Shown here one piece after another: positions 43,338 through 52,601 of a stretch of DNA of 64,000 bases. This DNA is from JAWLDA01 sp041686855. GTDB lineage: Bacteria > Bacillota > Limnochordia > DTU080 > RSA5. The stretch lies in NCBI GenBank assembly GCA_041686855.1, contig JAWLDA010000004.1, positions 62,001 to 126,000 of the forward strand, given 5' to 3'. How positions within the stretch are numbered: the stretch's first letter is position 1; every line of letters begins with the position of its first letter. The notes under the pieces are model-generated. The model made no database searches. It saw only the letters and a list, made by a program, of their open reading frames with translations, and was not told the origin of the DNA. A program made the position numbers and the translations under genes.

Positions 43338-44726
43338 GTGTCAGCACACGACCTGATCATCATAGGTGGTGGGCCAGGTGGGTACACCGCGGCCATCCGC
43401 GCTGCGCAGTTGGGCATGAACGTGGCGTGCGTCGACGAGAACGCCCGCTTGGGCGGCACCTGTTTGCGCGTCGGATGTATTCCCAGCAAGGCGTTGCTCG
43501 AGTCGAGTGAGTTGTACGCACACACTAGGAGCCGACTCGGCGCTCATGGCGTGGGGGTGGGTGAGGTTACCCTCGACGTCGGGGCGATGCAACGGCGAAA
43601 AGAGCGCATCGTTGGCACTCTTGTCAAGGGAATCGATGCATTGATTGCGAAGAACAACATCACGCGCTACACCGGGCGGGCGCGGATCGTTGAACCAGGG
43701 CGTGTGGCCGTCAGCAACTCGGACGGCGAGAGTCTTGTGGAAGCCTCTCGGATCATGATTGCCACCGGAAGCAAGCCCGCGATCTTACCTGGGATCGACC
43801 TGGCCGATGAGCGCGTCGGGACGAGCACCGAGGCGCTCGCGTATGAGCGCGTACCCGACTCACTCGTCGTCATCGGCGCGGGCTACATCGGTCTGGAGCT
43901 CGGCACGGTCTGGAGTAGACTCGGCGCCGAGGTCACGGTCGTTGAGTATCAGGATCGGATTCTGCCGGGCGCCGACGCTGAGATCGCTGCCGAGGCCCGC
44001 AGGATCTTTGAGCGGCAAGGCTTGCGATTCGACTTAGGCGCACGTGTCCAGGGCGCTGGGAGCGCGGGGGAAGGTAAGGCCCAGGTCACCATTGAGGGGC
44101 GCGACCCGATCACGTGCGACCGGATACTCCTGGCGGTAGGCAGAGTGCCGAGTACTCAAGGTCTCGGGCTAGAGGAGCTTGGAGTCGGTCTAGACAAGCG
44201 GGGCTTTGTCCAGGTGACCGAGGTCTTTGAGACCTCGGTCCCCGGAGTCTTTGCCGTGGGCGATTGCGTGGGCGACCCGATGCTGGCCCACAAGGCCGAA
44301 AAAGAGGGGATCGCGTGTGTCGAGGGAATCGCCGGGCGACCCGTTCATATCAACTACGATGCGATTCCTTCGGTTGCCTACACCGATCCCGAGATCGCAG
44401 CGGTAGGCCCCACCGAAGAGCAACTGGTCGCCCGCGGCATTGAGTTTCGCAAAGGGAGCTTCCCCTTTCGCGCCAATGGGCGAGCCCGCTGCCTTGACGC
44501 GACGGATGGCCTCGTTAAAATCTTGGCCGACGCCAAAACGGACCGGCTCCTTGGCGTGCATATCGTGGGACCGCGCGCAGGCGATTTGATTGCCGAGGCT
44601 GTGGCAGCGATCGAGTTCGGTGCCAGCAGTGAGGACATCACGCATCTCACCCACGCCCACCCAACCCTGTCGGAAGTGGTGAAAGAGGCAGCGCTCTCCC
44701 TGGACGACCGTGCGATTCATAAGTAG
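43338..44726 (+). CDS. lpdA: Dihydrolipoyl dehydrogenase (E3)
   Basis: 462 aa flavoprotein reoxidising dihydrolipoamide with NAD. The FAD motif IIGGGPGGYTAAIRAAQLG is at residues 7-25, the redox disulfide is in GGTCLRVGCIPSK, the NAD motif is VVIGAGYIGLELGTVWSRLG, and HAHPTLSEVVKEAA has the catalytic His-Glu pair. It follows sucB by 42 bases, so it most likely belongs to the 2-oxoglutarate complex, though E3 is often shared with others. Confidence 0.97.
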   Translation: MSAHDLIIIGGGPGGYTAAIRAAQLGMNVACVDENARLGGTCLRVGCIPSKALLESSELYAHTRSRLGAHGVGVGEVTLDVGAMQRRKERIVGTLVKGIDALIAKNNITRYTGRARIVEPGRVAVSNSDGESLVEASRIMIATGSKPAILPGIDLADERVGTSTEALAYERVPDSLVVIGAGYIGLELGTVWSRLGAEVTVVEYQDRILPGADAEIAAEARRIFERQGLRFDLGARVQGAGSAGEGKAQVTIEGRDPITCDRILLAVGRVPSTQGLGLEELGVGLDKRGFVQVTEVFETSVPGVFAVGDCVGDPMLAHKAEKEGIACVEGIAGRPVHINYDAIPSVAYTDPEIAAVGPTEEQLVARGIEFRKGSFPFRANGRARCLDATDGLVKILADAKTDRLLGVHIVGPRAGDLIAEAVAAIEFGASSEDITHLTHAHPTLSEVVKEAALSLDDRAIHK

Positions 44727-44780
44727 CGCCGGGCTTCACGTGTACGATGAGAATTAGAGTTCTAGAAGGGCGTGTTTTGT

Positions 44781-45599
44781 ATGGGTAAAAATGTGGTCGG
44801 AGTCTTTAGCAATTGCTACGGACCTCATGGTGTGCGGGTGGCGGTGGAACAGGCGGCCAACGCCGGGTTGGACTTTGTCGAACTCGCCATGAAAGCGCAC
44901 GATATGGGCGGATTGAATGTACCGGCCTCAGCGGTGATCGGCGAGAAGTCGAGCGAAGAGGAGATCGCGTCGTTCGAAGAGCTCGTGCGCGCCAACGGGA
45001 TTCGGATCTTGACGGGGAACGGCGGCGCCGACCTCGAGGACGCCGCGGTGATGGACGTGGTCAAACGGCGAATGGATATTGCTCACCGTCTGGGGGCGCG
45101 CACCTTCGTCCTCTCGTGCCCGAGCCGTTCGGCGACGGTGTACAACCGGCTTAAGGAATTAGGTGACTATGCGCTCTCACTCGGACTCGTCATCGCCTTG
45201 GAGACCCATCCGCCGCTCGTGACCAACGCCGCGACGGGTCTTGAGACGATGCGTCAGGTGAACCACCGAAATGTGCGCATCAACTTTGATACGGCCAACA
45301 TTCACTTCTACAATGAGGGCATCGATACTCTCGATGAGATCGAGCGGCTCCTCGAGTACGTGGTCCACGTGCACCTCAAGGATAGTCGCAAGGGCTTTAA
45401 AGAGTGGTACTTCCCGGCACTTGGCGAAGGGACCATCGATCTGCCCGGTCTCTTTGAGCGCCTTAACCAGGCCGGATTTTACGGACCGTTCAGCATGGAG
45501 CTCGAAGGGGTGGCTGGAGAAGGCGAACTCACGCTCGAGCAACGCCAGGCACGCGTGGTGAGCTCCGTCGAGTACTTAAAGAAAATAGGAGCGTTTTAG
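44781..45599 (+). CDS. Sugar phosphate isomerase/epimerase (xylose isomerase-like TIM barrel)
   Basis: 272 aa. The AP-endonuclease-2/xylose isomerase fold is indicated by GLDFVELAMKAHDMGG, GARTFVLSCPSRS, LVIALETHPPLVTN, NVRINFDTANIHFYNEG and VVHVHLKDSRKG, with Glu, Asp, His and Glu metal ligands in order. AGAAGGG ten bases upstream favours the ATG at 44781 over a GTG three codons before. A Gfo/Idh gene follows by two bases, a pairing common in inositol and keto-sugar breakdown. Confidence 0.9.
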   Translation: MGKNVVGVFSNCYGPHGVRVAVEQAANAGLDFVELAMKAHDMGGLNVPASAVIGEKSSEEEIASFEELVRANGIRILTGNGGADLEDAAVMDVVKRRMDIAHRLGARTFVLSCPSRSATVYNRLKELGDYALSLGLVIALETHPPLVTNAATGLETMRQVNHRNVRINFDTANIHFYNEGIDTLDEIERLLEYVVHVHLKDSRKGFKEWYFPALGEGTIDLPGLFERLNQAGFYGPFSMELEGVAGEGELTLEQRQARVVSSVEYLKKIGAF

Positions 45600-45601
45600 C
45601 G

Positions 45602-46606
45602 ATGGTCAACATTGGGATCGTCGGCATGGGATTTATGGGGACGACGCACTACCAGGCCGCCAAAGGCCTGAAGGATGCGCGCGTCCATGCCATCGTCACA
45701 CGGGATCCTAAAAAGAAAAAAGGCGATTGGAGCGACGTAAAAGGAAACCTCGGCACCGGCGGGGGACAGGAGGACCTCACCGGCGTGAGTGTCTACGATT
45801 CCCTCGATGAACTCCTCGCCGACGACCAAGTGCAGCTCGTCGATGTCTGCCTGCCGTCGCCCATGCACAAAGATGCGGTGATACGAGCCCTGAAGGCTGG
45901 GAAGGACGTGTTGGTCGAGAAGCCGATCGCTCTCGAGCTCGAAGATGCCGACGCCATGGTGGCCGCCGCGCAAGAGAGCGGCGGGAAGCTCATGGTCGGA
46001 CACGTTCTCCGCTTCTTTCCGGAATTTGCCTATCTTAAGGAGCGGGTCGAGTCCGGCGAATTCGGGGCGCTCAACGCCCTGCACCTCAAGCGCGTGATCG
46101 CTCAGTCCAACTGGCGAACCAACGAGAGGGCCAACGACAACGGCGGGATCGTCATCGACCTCTTCGTGCACGATGCAGACTACGTTCAGTACATCGCAGG
46201 AGTGCCACAGCGAGTCTTCGCGTCGGGTGTCCAAAACAACTTTGGACACATAGCCTATGTTACGACCCATTTCATCTTTGAGGGCGGACCGACGATCTCG
46301 GGCCACTGCGGCGGCATCGCGGTTGAGTCCATCCCCTTCGAGCACGGATTCGACGCGTACTTTGAACGGGCGACTGTTAGCTTCAATTCCTCCGGAAGTC
46401 TCCGCATTTATACACCCGAAGGCGAAGTTGAGGAGGCCGCTGTGGGCAAGGTCGACAGCTTTAGGGACCAATTGCAATACGCGGTGGAGACGGTGGCCGG
46501 CCGAGCCGACGGTAGCAAACTCTCGGCCGAATCTGCTCGAAACTCGTTGCGCCTATGCCATGCGGCCGCGGAGTCAGTGCGCCGCGGCGCACCTGTGGAC
46601 GTGTAG
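45602..46606 (+). CDS. Gfo/Idh/MocA-family oxidoreductase
   Basis: 334 aa. VNIGIVGMGFMGTTHYQAAKG is a complete nucleotide motif. VDVCLPSPMHKDAVI and VLVEKPIALELEDADAM (E-K-P near residue 107) are typical. GGIVIDLFVHDADYVQYIAG has the active-site Asp and His. The preceding isomerase gene ends two bases before the ATG, so they form one unit. It is not close to the cassette enzymes. It is probably a sugar or inositol dehydrogenase. Confidence 0.93.
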   Translation: MVNIGIVGMGFMGTTHYQAAKGLKDARVHAIVTRDPKKKKGDWSDVKGNLGTGGGQEDLTGVSVYDSLDELLADDQVQLVDVCLPSPMHKDAVIRALKAGKDVLVEKPIALELEDADAMVAAAQESGGKLMVGHVLRFFPEFAYLKERVESGEFGALNALHLKRVIAQSNWRTNERANDNGGIVIDLFVHDADYVQYIAGVPQRVFASGVQNNFGHIAYVTTHFIFEGGPTISGHCGGIAVESIPFEHGFDAYFERATVSFNSSGSLRIYTPEGEVEEAAVGKVDSFRDQLQYAVETVAGRADGSKLSAESARNSLRLCHAAAESVRRGAPVDV

Positions 46607-46611
46607 CCTCA

Positions 46612-47922
46612 GTGGTTGACAGGGGGCGGCCGCGAAAGAGTAAGATTGGGCGGTTTGGATTCACGTGGCGACTCGCCTGGATCCATCGCGCGTACGCGTC
46701 GATCTTGCTCTTTATGGCCGTCTCCGGATTTCTCTTGTACCTGCCCTCGCTGCGGGCGCCGCTCGCGCCTGTGCGTGTCGCTCTCAAAGAGCTGCACATT
46801 GCGGCAGGCGTCGCGGGCGCTCTGCTCCTTCTCGTCTACCTCATTCACGCCGTTCGTCACTGGCGCACGCTCTCCCGATGGCTGGGACGTCGGCTCAATC
46901 TCGTGGTCGCGGTGCTCCTCGCTGTCGGATGGACGGTGTCGGGCGTGGTCCTGTGGTGGGATCGCGCCCTATTGCCGTGGACGTACACCGCGCTGTGGTG
47001 GCACGATATCCTGACGTGGATCGGCGTGCCGTACCTCACCCTTCACGCGTGGGGGCGGTGGCGGAGGATCGATTTGGGATTACCGTGGGCGGGGTCGCGT
47101 AAAGCCCGGAAGCACGCGCTACCGACCGATCCAACCATGGCAGCGTACCACCAGATGCAGGCGACCAAGCGGAGGCGCCTCTTCCTGTTCGCCGCACTAC
47201 AGCTCGGTGCCGTCGCATCTCTGGTTGGCGTCGTCAACTACCTGCAGCGCTCCAGGGGGCTGAGCGCTGCAGGACCTACAGTGGTCAAGGGCGGGCGAGG
47301 GGCCGCGACACCGTACGAACCCCTTCCGACGCCGAGCTCGCTCTCGCGGCCCCCAGTCGGGGGAGGGGCACGAGGCCGATTTCGGATTTACAACGTCGCC
47401 CGCGCACCATTTTGGTTTGATCAAGAGCGTTGGCGACTCAACGTGGACGGCCTGGTCGATCGGCCGCTCACCTTGACGTGGCCGGAAGTGGAGGCCCTTG
47501 AGCGCGACGTGTGGGTCCGAGACTTTCACTGTGTCTCCGGCTGGTCCGTTTACAATGTGACGTGGGAAGGGATCCCACTTACACACCTCCTCGACCGGGT
47601 CGGTGTCCGTCCCGAAGCCACGCATGTAAAGTTTTACTCGTACGACGGTGTCTACACCGACGCGCTGACGCTGGAGCAGGCCCGTCTCGATGACGTCATC
47701 TTGGCGGTGCTCAAAGATGGTAATCCCCTCTCGCACGATGAGGGCGGCCCCGTTCGTCTCTTTGTCTCCCGCATGTTTGGTTATAAGTCTGTCAAATGGT
47801 TGAGTCAGGTGGAGCTGATCGACCACCCGCACCGCGGCTTCTGGGAGCGACTCGGGTATGATGAGAACGCGTGGATTCCCGGAGTGCCTCAAACGGGCCC
47901 GCTGCCTAAGGTGCGTCGCTGA
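46612..47922 (+). CDS. Cytochrome b-like membrane domain fused to sulfite-oxidase-type molybdopterin domain
   Basis: About 436 aa from GTG 46612; an upstream in-frame ATG at 46555 would overlap the oxidoreductase gene by 52 bases. Residues 20-205 hold about five transmembrane helices with spaced His (HIAAGVAGALLLLVYLIHAVRH, WWHDILTWIGVPYLTLHAWG), which suggests b-type haems. The C-terminal part (about 245-425) is an oxidoreductase molybdopterin domain with the Mo-ligand Cys in RDFHCVSGWSVYNVTWEG. Electrons probably pass between the quinone pool and a substrate outside the membrane, like MsrP-MsrQ in a single chain. The substrate is unknown. Confidence 0.87.
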   Translation: MVDRGRPRKSKIGRFGFTWRLAWIHRAYASILLFMAVSGFLLYLPSLRAPLAPVRVALKELHIAAGVAGALLLLVYLIHAVRHWRTLSRWLGRRLNLVVAVLLAVGWTVSGVVLWWDRALLPWTYTALWWHDILTWIGVPYLTLHAWGRWRRIDLGLPWAGSRKARKHALPTDPTMAAYHQMQATKRRRLFLFAALQLGAVASLVGVVNYLQRSRGLSAAGPTVVKGGRGAATPYEPLPTPSSLSRPPVGGGARGRFRIYNVARAPFWFDQERWRLNVDGLVDRPLTLTWPEVEALERDVWVRDFHCVSGWSVYNVTWEGIPLTHLLDRVGVRPEATHVKFYSYDGVYTDALTLEQARLDDVILAVLKDGNPLSHDEGGPVRLFVSRMFGYKSVKWLSQVELIDHPHRGFWERLGYDENAWIPGVPQTGPLPKVRR

Positions 47923-48012
47923 CCCTATACGGTGTGGGCAGGGTTCGCGGTGCAAGACGCGGAAAAAGCCATGGCAGCACTCTTATTCGACGGTGAAAGG
48001 TGGACAACGTGT

Positions 48013-49425
48013 ATGTCAACGTGTGACATTGGTCTGGTCGGCTTAGCCGTCATGGGCCAAAATCTCGTCCTCAACATGGAATCGCACGGCTACAGGGTGG
48101 CCGTTTACAATCGGACGTACAGCCGTACTGAGGCGTTTATGGAGGGGCCGGCCAAGGGGAAGAACATCACGGCGACGGCGAGCCTCGAGGAGTTAGTCGC
48201 CTCGTTGGCCCGGCCGCGCAAAGTGATGTTGATGGTCCAGGCAGGGAGGGCCGTGGACGCCGTGATCGACGAACTTGCAGGCTTGCTCTCACCTGGGGAC
48301 GTCATCATTGACGGCGGGAACTCATACTTTAAGGATACGATTCGTCGCGCCGAAACCCTCGAGGGCCGGGGATTGCACTACCTCGGCGCGGGTGTCTCAG
48401 GCGGGGAGGAAGGCGCCCTGAAAGGGCCGAGCATTATGCCGGGTGGCTCCCTGAAAGCGTGGGAGCCCGCCAGTAAAATTTTGATCGACATCTCGGCCAA
48501 GGTAAACGGAGAGCCTTGCTGCGCTTACATAGGGAAAGACGGCTCCGGCCACTTTGTCAAGATGGTACACAACGGGATCGAGTACGGCGACATGCAACTC
48601 ATCTGCGAAGCGTACTTCCTCATGCAGGAGCTTCTCGGCCTCACCCCGGCTGAAATGAGCGAGATCTTCGCTTCGTGGAATGAGGGGGAGCTGCAGTCGT
48701 ACCTCATCGAGATCACGGCGGACATTCTGCGCAAAGTGGATGTTGAGACCGGCCGACCGATGGTCGACGTGATCCTGGATGAAGCGGGACATAAGGGGAC
48801 CGGTCGATGGACGTCCGAAGAGGCGTTGGCCTTGGGTGTGGGGGCGCCGACGATTACCGAGGCGGTCTACGCGCGCTACATCTCAGCCATCAAAGAGGAG
48901 CGGCAGGCGGCTGCCAAGATCCTTCCCGGTCCGACGGCATCGCCCGAATCTCCCGAGCGAGACGTGGTCGTCAAGGCGATCGGCAACGCGCTCTACGCAG
49001 CTAAAATCTGCTCGTACGCCCAGGGGTTTGCCCTGTTGGCCGGGGCGGCGCGCGAGTACGACTGGGAGCTCAACTTTGGTGAGATCGCCTCGCTGTGGCG
49101 CGGCGGGTGTATCATCCGGGCTCAGTTCCTCGACCGGATCAAGGAGGCGTACACCGGCGGGAATCCGCCCGCGAACCTGTTGTTGGCGCCTTTCTTCACC
49201 GATGTCTTGGCCCAGGCCCAAAGTGATTGGCGAACCGTGGTGAGTTGGGCGGCCCAGCGTGGCATTCCGGTACCGGGCTTTTCGTCGGCCCTTGCCTACT
49301 ATGACCAGTATCGCCTGGAGCGCCTTCCTGCCAATTTGCTGCAGGCCCAGCGCGACTACTTTGGAGCGCATACGTACCGTCGTGTGGACAAGGAGGGCGT
49401 CTTTCACACGGAGTGGTTGGGGTGA
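48013..49425 (+). CDS. gnd: 6-phosphogluconate dehydrogenase (decarboxylating)
   Basis: 470 aa. GLVGLAVMGQNLVLNMESHGY binds NADP, with the NADP-type YNRT after it. GVSGGEEGALKGPSIMPGG, FVKMVHNGIEYGDMQLI and DEAGHKGTGRWT carry the catalytic Lys and Asn. The C-terminal RDYFGAHTYRRVD is the usual end. The ATG at 48013, with AAAGGTGG nine bases before, gives the standard length; an earlier in-frame GTG would add 27 unconserved residues. It supplies ribulose 5-phosphate and NADPH in the pentose phosphate pathway. Confidence 0.97.
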   Translation: MSTCDIGLVGLAVMGQNLVLNMESHGYRVAVYNRTYSRTEAFMEGPAKGKNITATASLEELVASLARPRKVMLMVQAGRAVDAVIDELAGLLSPGDVIIDGGNSYFKDTIRRAETLEGRGLHYLGAGVSGGEEGALKGPSIMPGGSLKAWEPASKILIDISAKVNGEPCCAYIGKDGSGHFVKMVHNGIEYGDMQLICEAYFLMQELLGLTPAEMSEIFASWNEGELQSYLIEITADILRKVDVETGRPMVDVILDEAGHKGTGRWTSEEALALGVGAPTITEAVYARYISAIKEERQAAAKILPGPTASPESPERDVVVKAIGNALYAAKICSYAQGFALLAGAAREYDWELNFGEIASLWRGGCIIRAQFLDRIKEAYTGGNPPANLLLAPFFTDVLAQAQSDWRTVVSWAAQRGIPVPGFSSALAYYDQYRLERLPANLLQAQRDYFGAHTYRRVDKEGVFHTEWLG

Positions 49426-50744
49426 AGCGCACGGGAGAGGAGTTGAGCCGCTTGCGACGCACGCGCGCCAGACGTCCCCCGCCGCAACGATACCTTGCGC
49501 CGATTGGCGATAGAGACATCGATCGGTGGGTGAACGAGGGGCTGAGCGCGTTCGGCTCTCTCGCTCGCGCCGTCCAGGCGGGCGCCTGGGCGGGCGCGGC
49601 CCTCCCGTGGCTCTTTGCTACTTTCTCCCTGGTTTATGCCTGGGTAAACAACTGGTTTGCGCCTCCCGACTTGAGGGATGCCTTTGGGCCGGCGCGACTG
49701 TGGGAGCTACTCCTTAGGTTTGGTGTGAGCCTCATCGGCAGTACGCTCCTCTTTGCGACGATTGGCGCCCTCTTTGGCCTCGTTCGCCAGCGGCTCCTGC
49801 GCATGCGCTTTCAATCGGAGGAGTGGCGATTTCCATTCCTTGGGTACGTGTGCGACAGCCGGCTCGCCGCAGCGATCATGGGGTGGATCGTCTACGTCGT
49901 GTGGGCGCTGTGGCCGCGGGATATCGATGGGGGAAAGAACTTTGCGGGCGCTTTGGAACACACGTGGCTCTGGGTGTTCTTTGGCGTCCTCTTCAGCATG
50001 TACTTTCACTGGGGCCAAATTACGGTCTTGTACCGCCTCTACTATCGGGATTGGTCCGGAGCTTGCGCTGCGGTGGCCGAGCGGCTGCTCAAAGGGAACC
50101 TGCGCGTGCAGGTCCCATGCCGTGTTGAAGCGGATGAGCGCACTGGGGAATTGCGGCTCTACGGATTTCCACGCGGGGAGGGGATCGACCGTATCCGTGA
50201 TCTCCTGTGGCGAGTTCCGGGAGTGCGTCACCTTCAAATCGAAGAGGTCGGAGAGCCCAAGGAGCCTGATCGGGAGATCATCACCCTGCATATCCCCTAC
50301 GCTCCAGTGGATGCGTTCCGCAACCGACTCATCACCCTGGCGCGTCTCGCCTTTGCCGCAGGGGCGTTGACGGGTCCACTCGCCTACGTGATCGGATTGG
50401 CCTACATTATCTCAGAAGGGATGTTCTTCCAGTGGTCGAGTCTCGTCGTCCTGATTACGCTGCAGGTGGAAGCGATCGGACTCAGCCTGGGATACGTAGC
50501 CCGCACGCTCCTCATTCGGCGCGCGCAGCGCGAGTTGCCACGGAGTTTTGAGCGGATCCTCCACTTCGCCGGGAAGGATCTTCACGGATTCTCCCACGGC
50601 AGGACGTGGGAGGAGGTGCATCTCATTGCCGACGTAAGCCGCGCCGAGGCGCGTGAACTCTTGACACCCGTGGCGACTCGATTTGGGTTGCGGCGCCTAT
50701 TGATCGAGACGCCCGTCGAACGCCGCCTGCGCAAAGAGGCTTAA
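49422..50744 (+). CDS. Membrane protein of unknown function, about six helices
   Basis: 440 aa. The N-terminus is strongly basic (TRARRPPPQR). Six hydrophobic segments are visible, roughly at residues 55-80, 98-122, 143-160, 180-205, 305-335 and 343-365. Between the fourth and fifth is a cytoplasmic-looking domain of about 90 residues (RVQVPCRVEADERTGELRLY). The GTG overlaps the gnd stop as GTGA. I do not recognise it, and no catalytic motif stands out. Confidence 0.75.
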   Translation: MKRTGEELSRLRRTRARRPPPQRYLAPIGDRDIDRWVNEGLSAFGSLARAVQAGAWAGAALPWLFATFSLVYAWVNNWFAPPDLRDAFGPARLWELLLRFGVSLIGSTLLFATIGALFGLVRQRLLRMRFQSEEWRFPFLGYVCDSRLAAAIMGWIVYVVWALWPRDIDGGKNFAGALEHTWLWVFFGVLFSMYFHWGQITVLYRLYYRDWSGACAAVAERLLKGNLRVQVPCRVEADERTGELRLYGFPRGEGIDRIRDLLWRVPGVRHLQIEEVGEPKEPDREIITLHIPYAPVDAFRNRLITLARLAFAAGALTGPLAYVIGLAYIISEGMFFQWSSLVVLITLQVEAIGLSLGYVARTLLIRRAQRELPRSFERILHFAGKDLHGFSHGRTWEEVHLIADVSRAEARELLTPVATRFGLRRLLIETPVERRLRKEA

Positions 50745-51226
50745 CGTGATTGCTTTGGAGGCTCACCGCAACTGATTTCGGCCTCTGTGCCCAAGCCCCC
50801 GCGAATGTTAAACACTCCATGGATGCGCATATAACGTGGGCTGCACGCCTCGACCAAGTCCTCGAGCAGCTTGTTGATGATGTGTTCGTAGAACATGCCT
50901 ACGTTGCGCCAACTGTACAAGTAATACTTGAGCGATTTTAGCTCAATGCACTTCTCGTCGGGGACGTACTCGATCGTAAGCTGACCGAAGTCGGGCAGAC
51001 CGCTCCACGGACAGACCGAGACAAACTCGTCGGTCACGATGCGCACGAGCGCGTTGCTCCCCTTATACCAGTAGTCAAAGGTCTCCAAAATGTCGGTGCG
51101 GATATCTTGGGGGGAGCCGACATCGAAGCGTTCACGCTCCCACGACGCCGTCTCGCGCCCCTTGAGCGCTTCGTCCGACTTGTGCCAGTGCTCATCGATG
51201 CCCCCACCAAGGCGAATGTGATCCAA
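50741..51226 (-). CDS. queF: NADPH-dependent 7-cyano-7-deazaguanine reductase
   Basis: 161 aa. QueF reduces preQ0 to preQ1 in queuosine synthesis. The catalytic Cys is in EFVSVCPWSGLPDFGQL (near residue 72), which has Trp-Ser where Val-Thr is common. The NADPH motif is IELKSLKYYLYSWRN. HIINKLLEDL and MRIHGVFNIRGG are as in the short type I form. No other queuosine genes adjoin. Its 3' end overlaps the preceding plus-strand gene by four bases. Confidence 0.94.
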   Translation of the reverse strand: MDHIRLGGGIDEHWHKSDEALKGRETASWERERFDVGSPQDIRTDILETFDYWYKGSNALVRIVTDEFVSVCPWSGLPDFGQLTIEYVPDEKCIELKSLKYYLYSWRNVGMFYEHIINKLLEDLVEACSPRYMRIHGVFNIRGGLGTEAEISCGEPPKQSR

Positions 51227-51377
51227 GTAGAGTGCCTCCTATCATCTCACCAACACGAAAGATACGCTATTGCCATGCCTACAACCTTTCCCGGCCAGAG
51301 GTCTTTAATGTGTCGCCCGTGCGCATAGGTATGTTCGTACAAGGCGCGCTTTTAGGCACAGGAGACGAGGTGACGTT

Positions 51378-52469
51378 GTGGCGGGCGGGAAGATTGGCGG
51401 CCTACACCTAGCGGGAGCCTTTGCGGCCAGTATGATCGGCGCCGGATTTGCGTCCGGTCAAGAGCACCTGCAATTCTTTGTCAAGTTTGGGCATCAAGGA
51501 TGGTGGGGGATCGGAACGGCGGGGCTGCTTTTGGCTGTCTGCGGTGGTCTCTTTTTACTCATAGCGCACGAGCATCGCACCGTCTCCCACCGGGAGCTGC
51601 TCAAGGCGGTGTGCGCCGACGGGACCGTCACCACGCTCTTCGACATCGTCCTGTCGGCTACCATGCTGACGTCCATCTCCGTCATGATGGCGGGCGGAGG
51701 GGCGCTCGTCGCCCACGCGTTTGGGGTCTCCCCACTCGTCGGCGCTACTCTGCTCGGCGCGGCCGCCGCGATCGTCGTCGGGCTCGGCCTCGAACACATG
51801 CTCAACGTGAACAGTATTCTCACTATCGCTCTGGCATCCTTGATCTCCTGGGTTACGTTGAAGGTCGGGTTAGGTTCGGCCGAACCGATCCTGTCGGTGA
51901 CGGGGATTCCCTCGGCCCCGCGCGCGTCGTGGGTGCCCGAATCGTGGTTGTACGCTTCGTTGCTTTACGTCTCGTACAATCTAACCTTCGCCTTCTCATT
52001 CTTTGGTGCGCTCGGGAAAGAGATTCGCACACGCACGGATGCATGGAGCGGTGGCGTGGCGGGTGGAGTCTTGCTTACACTCCTGGGCGCAGGGGTGTGC
52101 GTCTCGGTGAGTGCGACGGTCGGCCTCGGACAGGTGGGAGAGATGCCGATGCTGTTGGCCGCCGGCGCGGCAGGCCCGATCGTCGCCGCGCTCTACACGT
52201 TTTTAATCTGGGCTGCGATGCTGACGACGGCGATCGCGGCACTCTTTGCTCTCACCCGGCGGGTCGCGTCGCGGGTGCGTGTCGGTTCACCGTACATAGC
52301 CCCATTGATTGTGGGGGTGGCCGCGCCTCTCTCCGGGGCAGGCTTCGGCAAGCTGGTAGGCACCGCGTATCCGCTCACCGGTTACGTGGGAGCCGGGTGT
52401 ATCGTTCTCACCCTTGTACACTGGGTAACCGGCCTTTCACGTCGGGGCGTTACGCGGCGACCCAGGTGA
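51378..52469 (+). CDS. YkvI-type membrane transporter
   Basis: 363 aa with about ten transmembrane helices. The opening LAGAFAASMIGAGFASGQEHLQFF is the signature of the YkvI family, distant relatives of LeuT-fold amino-acid/sodium symporters. An unwound first helix in IGAGFASGQE would hold the substrate or ion. The substrate is unknown. The GTG at 51378 is preceded by GGAGACGAGG. Confidence 0.85.
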   Translation: MAGGKIGGLHLAGAFAASMIGAGFASGQEHLQFFVKFGHQGWWGIGTAGLLLAVCGGLFLLIAHEHRTVSHRELLKAVCADGTVTTLFDIVLSATMLTSISVMMAGGGALVAHAFGVSPLVGATLLGAAAAIVVGLGLEHMLNVNSILTIALASLISWVTLKVGLGSAEPILSVTGIPSAPRASWVPESWLYASLLYVSYNLTFAFSFFGALGKEIRTRTDAWSGGVAGGVLLTLLGAGVCVSVSATVGLGQVGEMPMLLAAGAAGPIVAALYTFLIWAAMLTTAIAALFALTRRVASRVRVGSPYIAPLIVGVAAPLSGAGFGKLVGTAYPLTGYVGAGCIVLTLVHWVTGLSRRGVTRRPR

Positions 52470-52601
52470 GGTTCTCCGACCCGAGGGAGATGCGGGCCCG
52501 GTGAAGCGGTTGACGGTCAGGCACACCAAGGAGCGAAAGGTGAAACGGCGAAATTGGTGACGTGCAGGTTCACATTCAATATAGAGGCGGGATGCGACGT
52601 T

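Noticed and set aside
44726..44780. Terminator after lpdA
   Set aside because: No stem with a T-run was found; the gap is short and the isomerase gene may be read from the same transcript.
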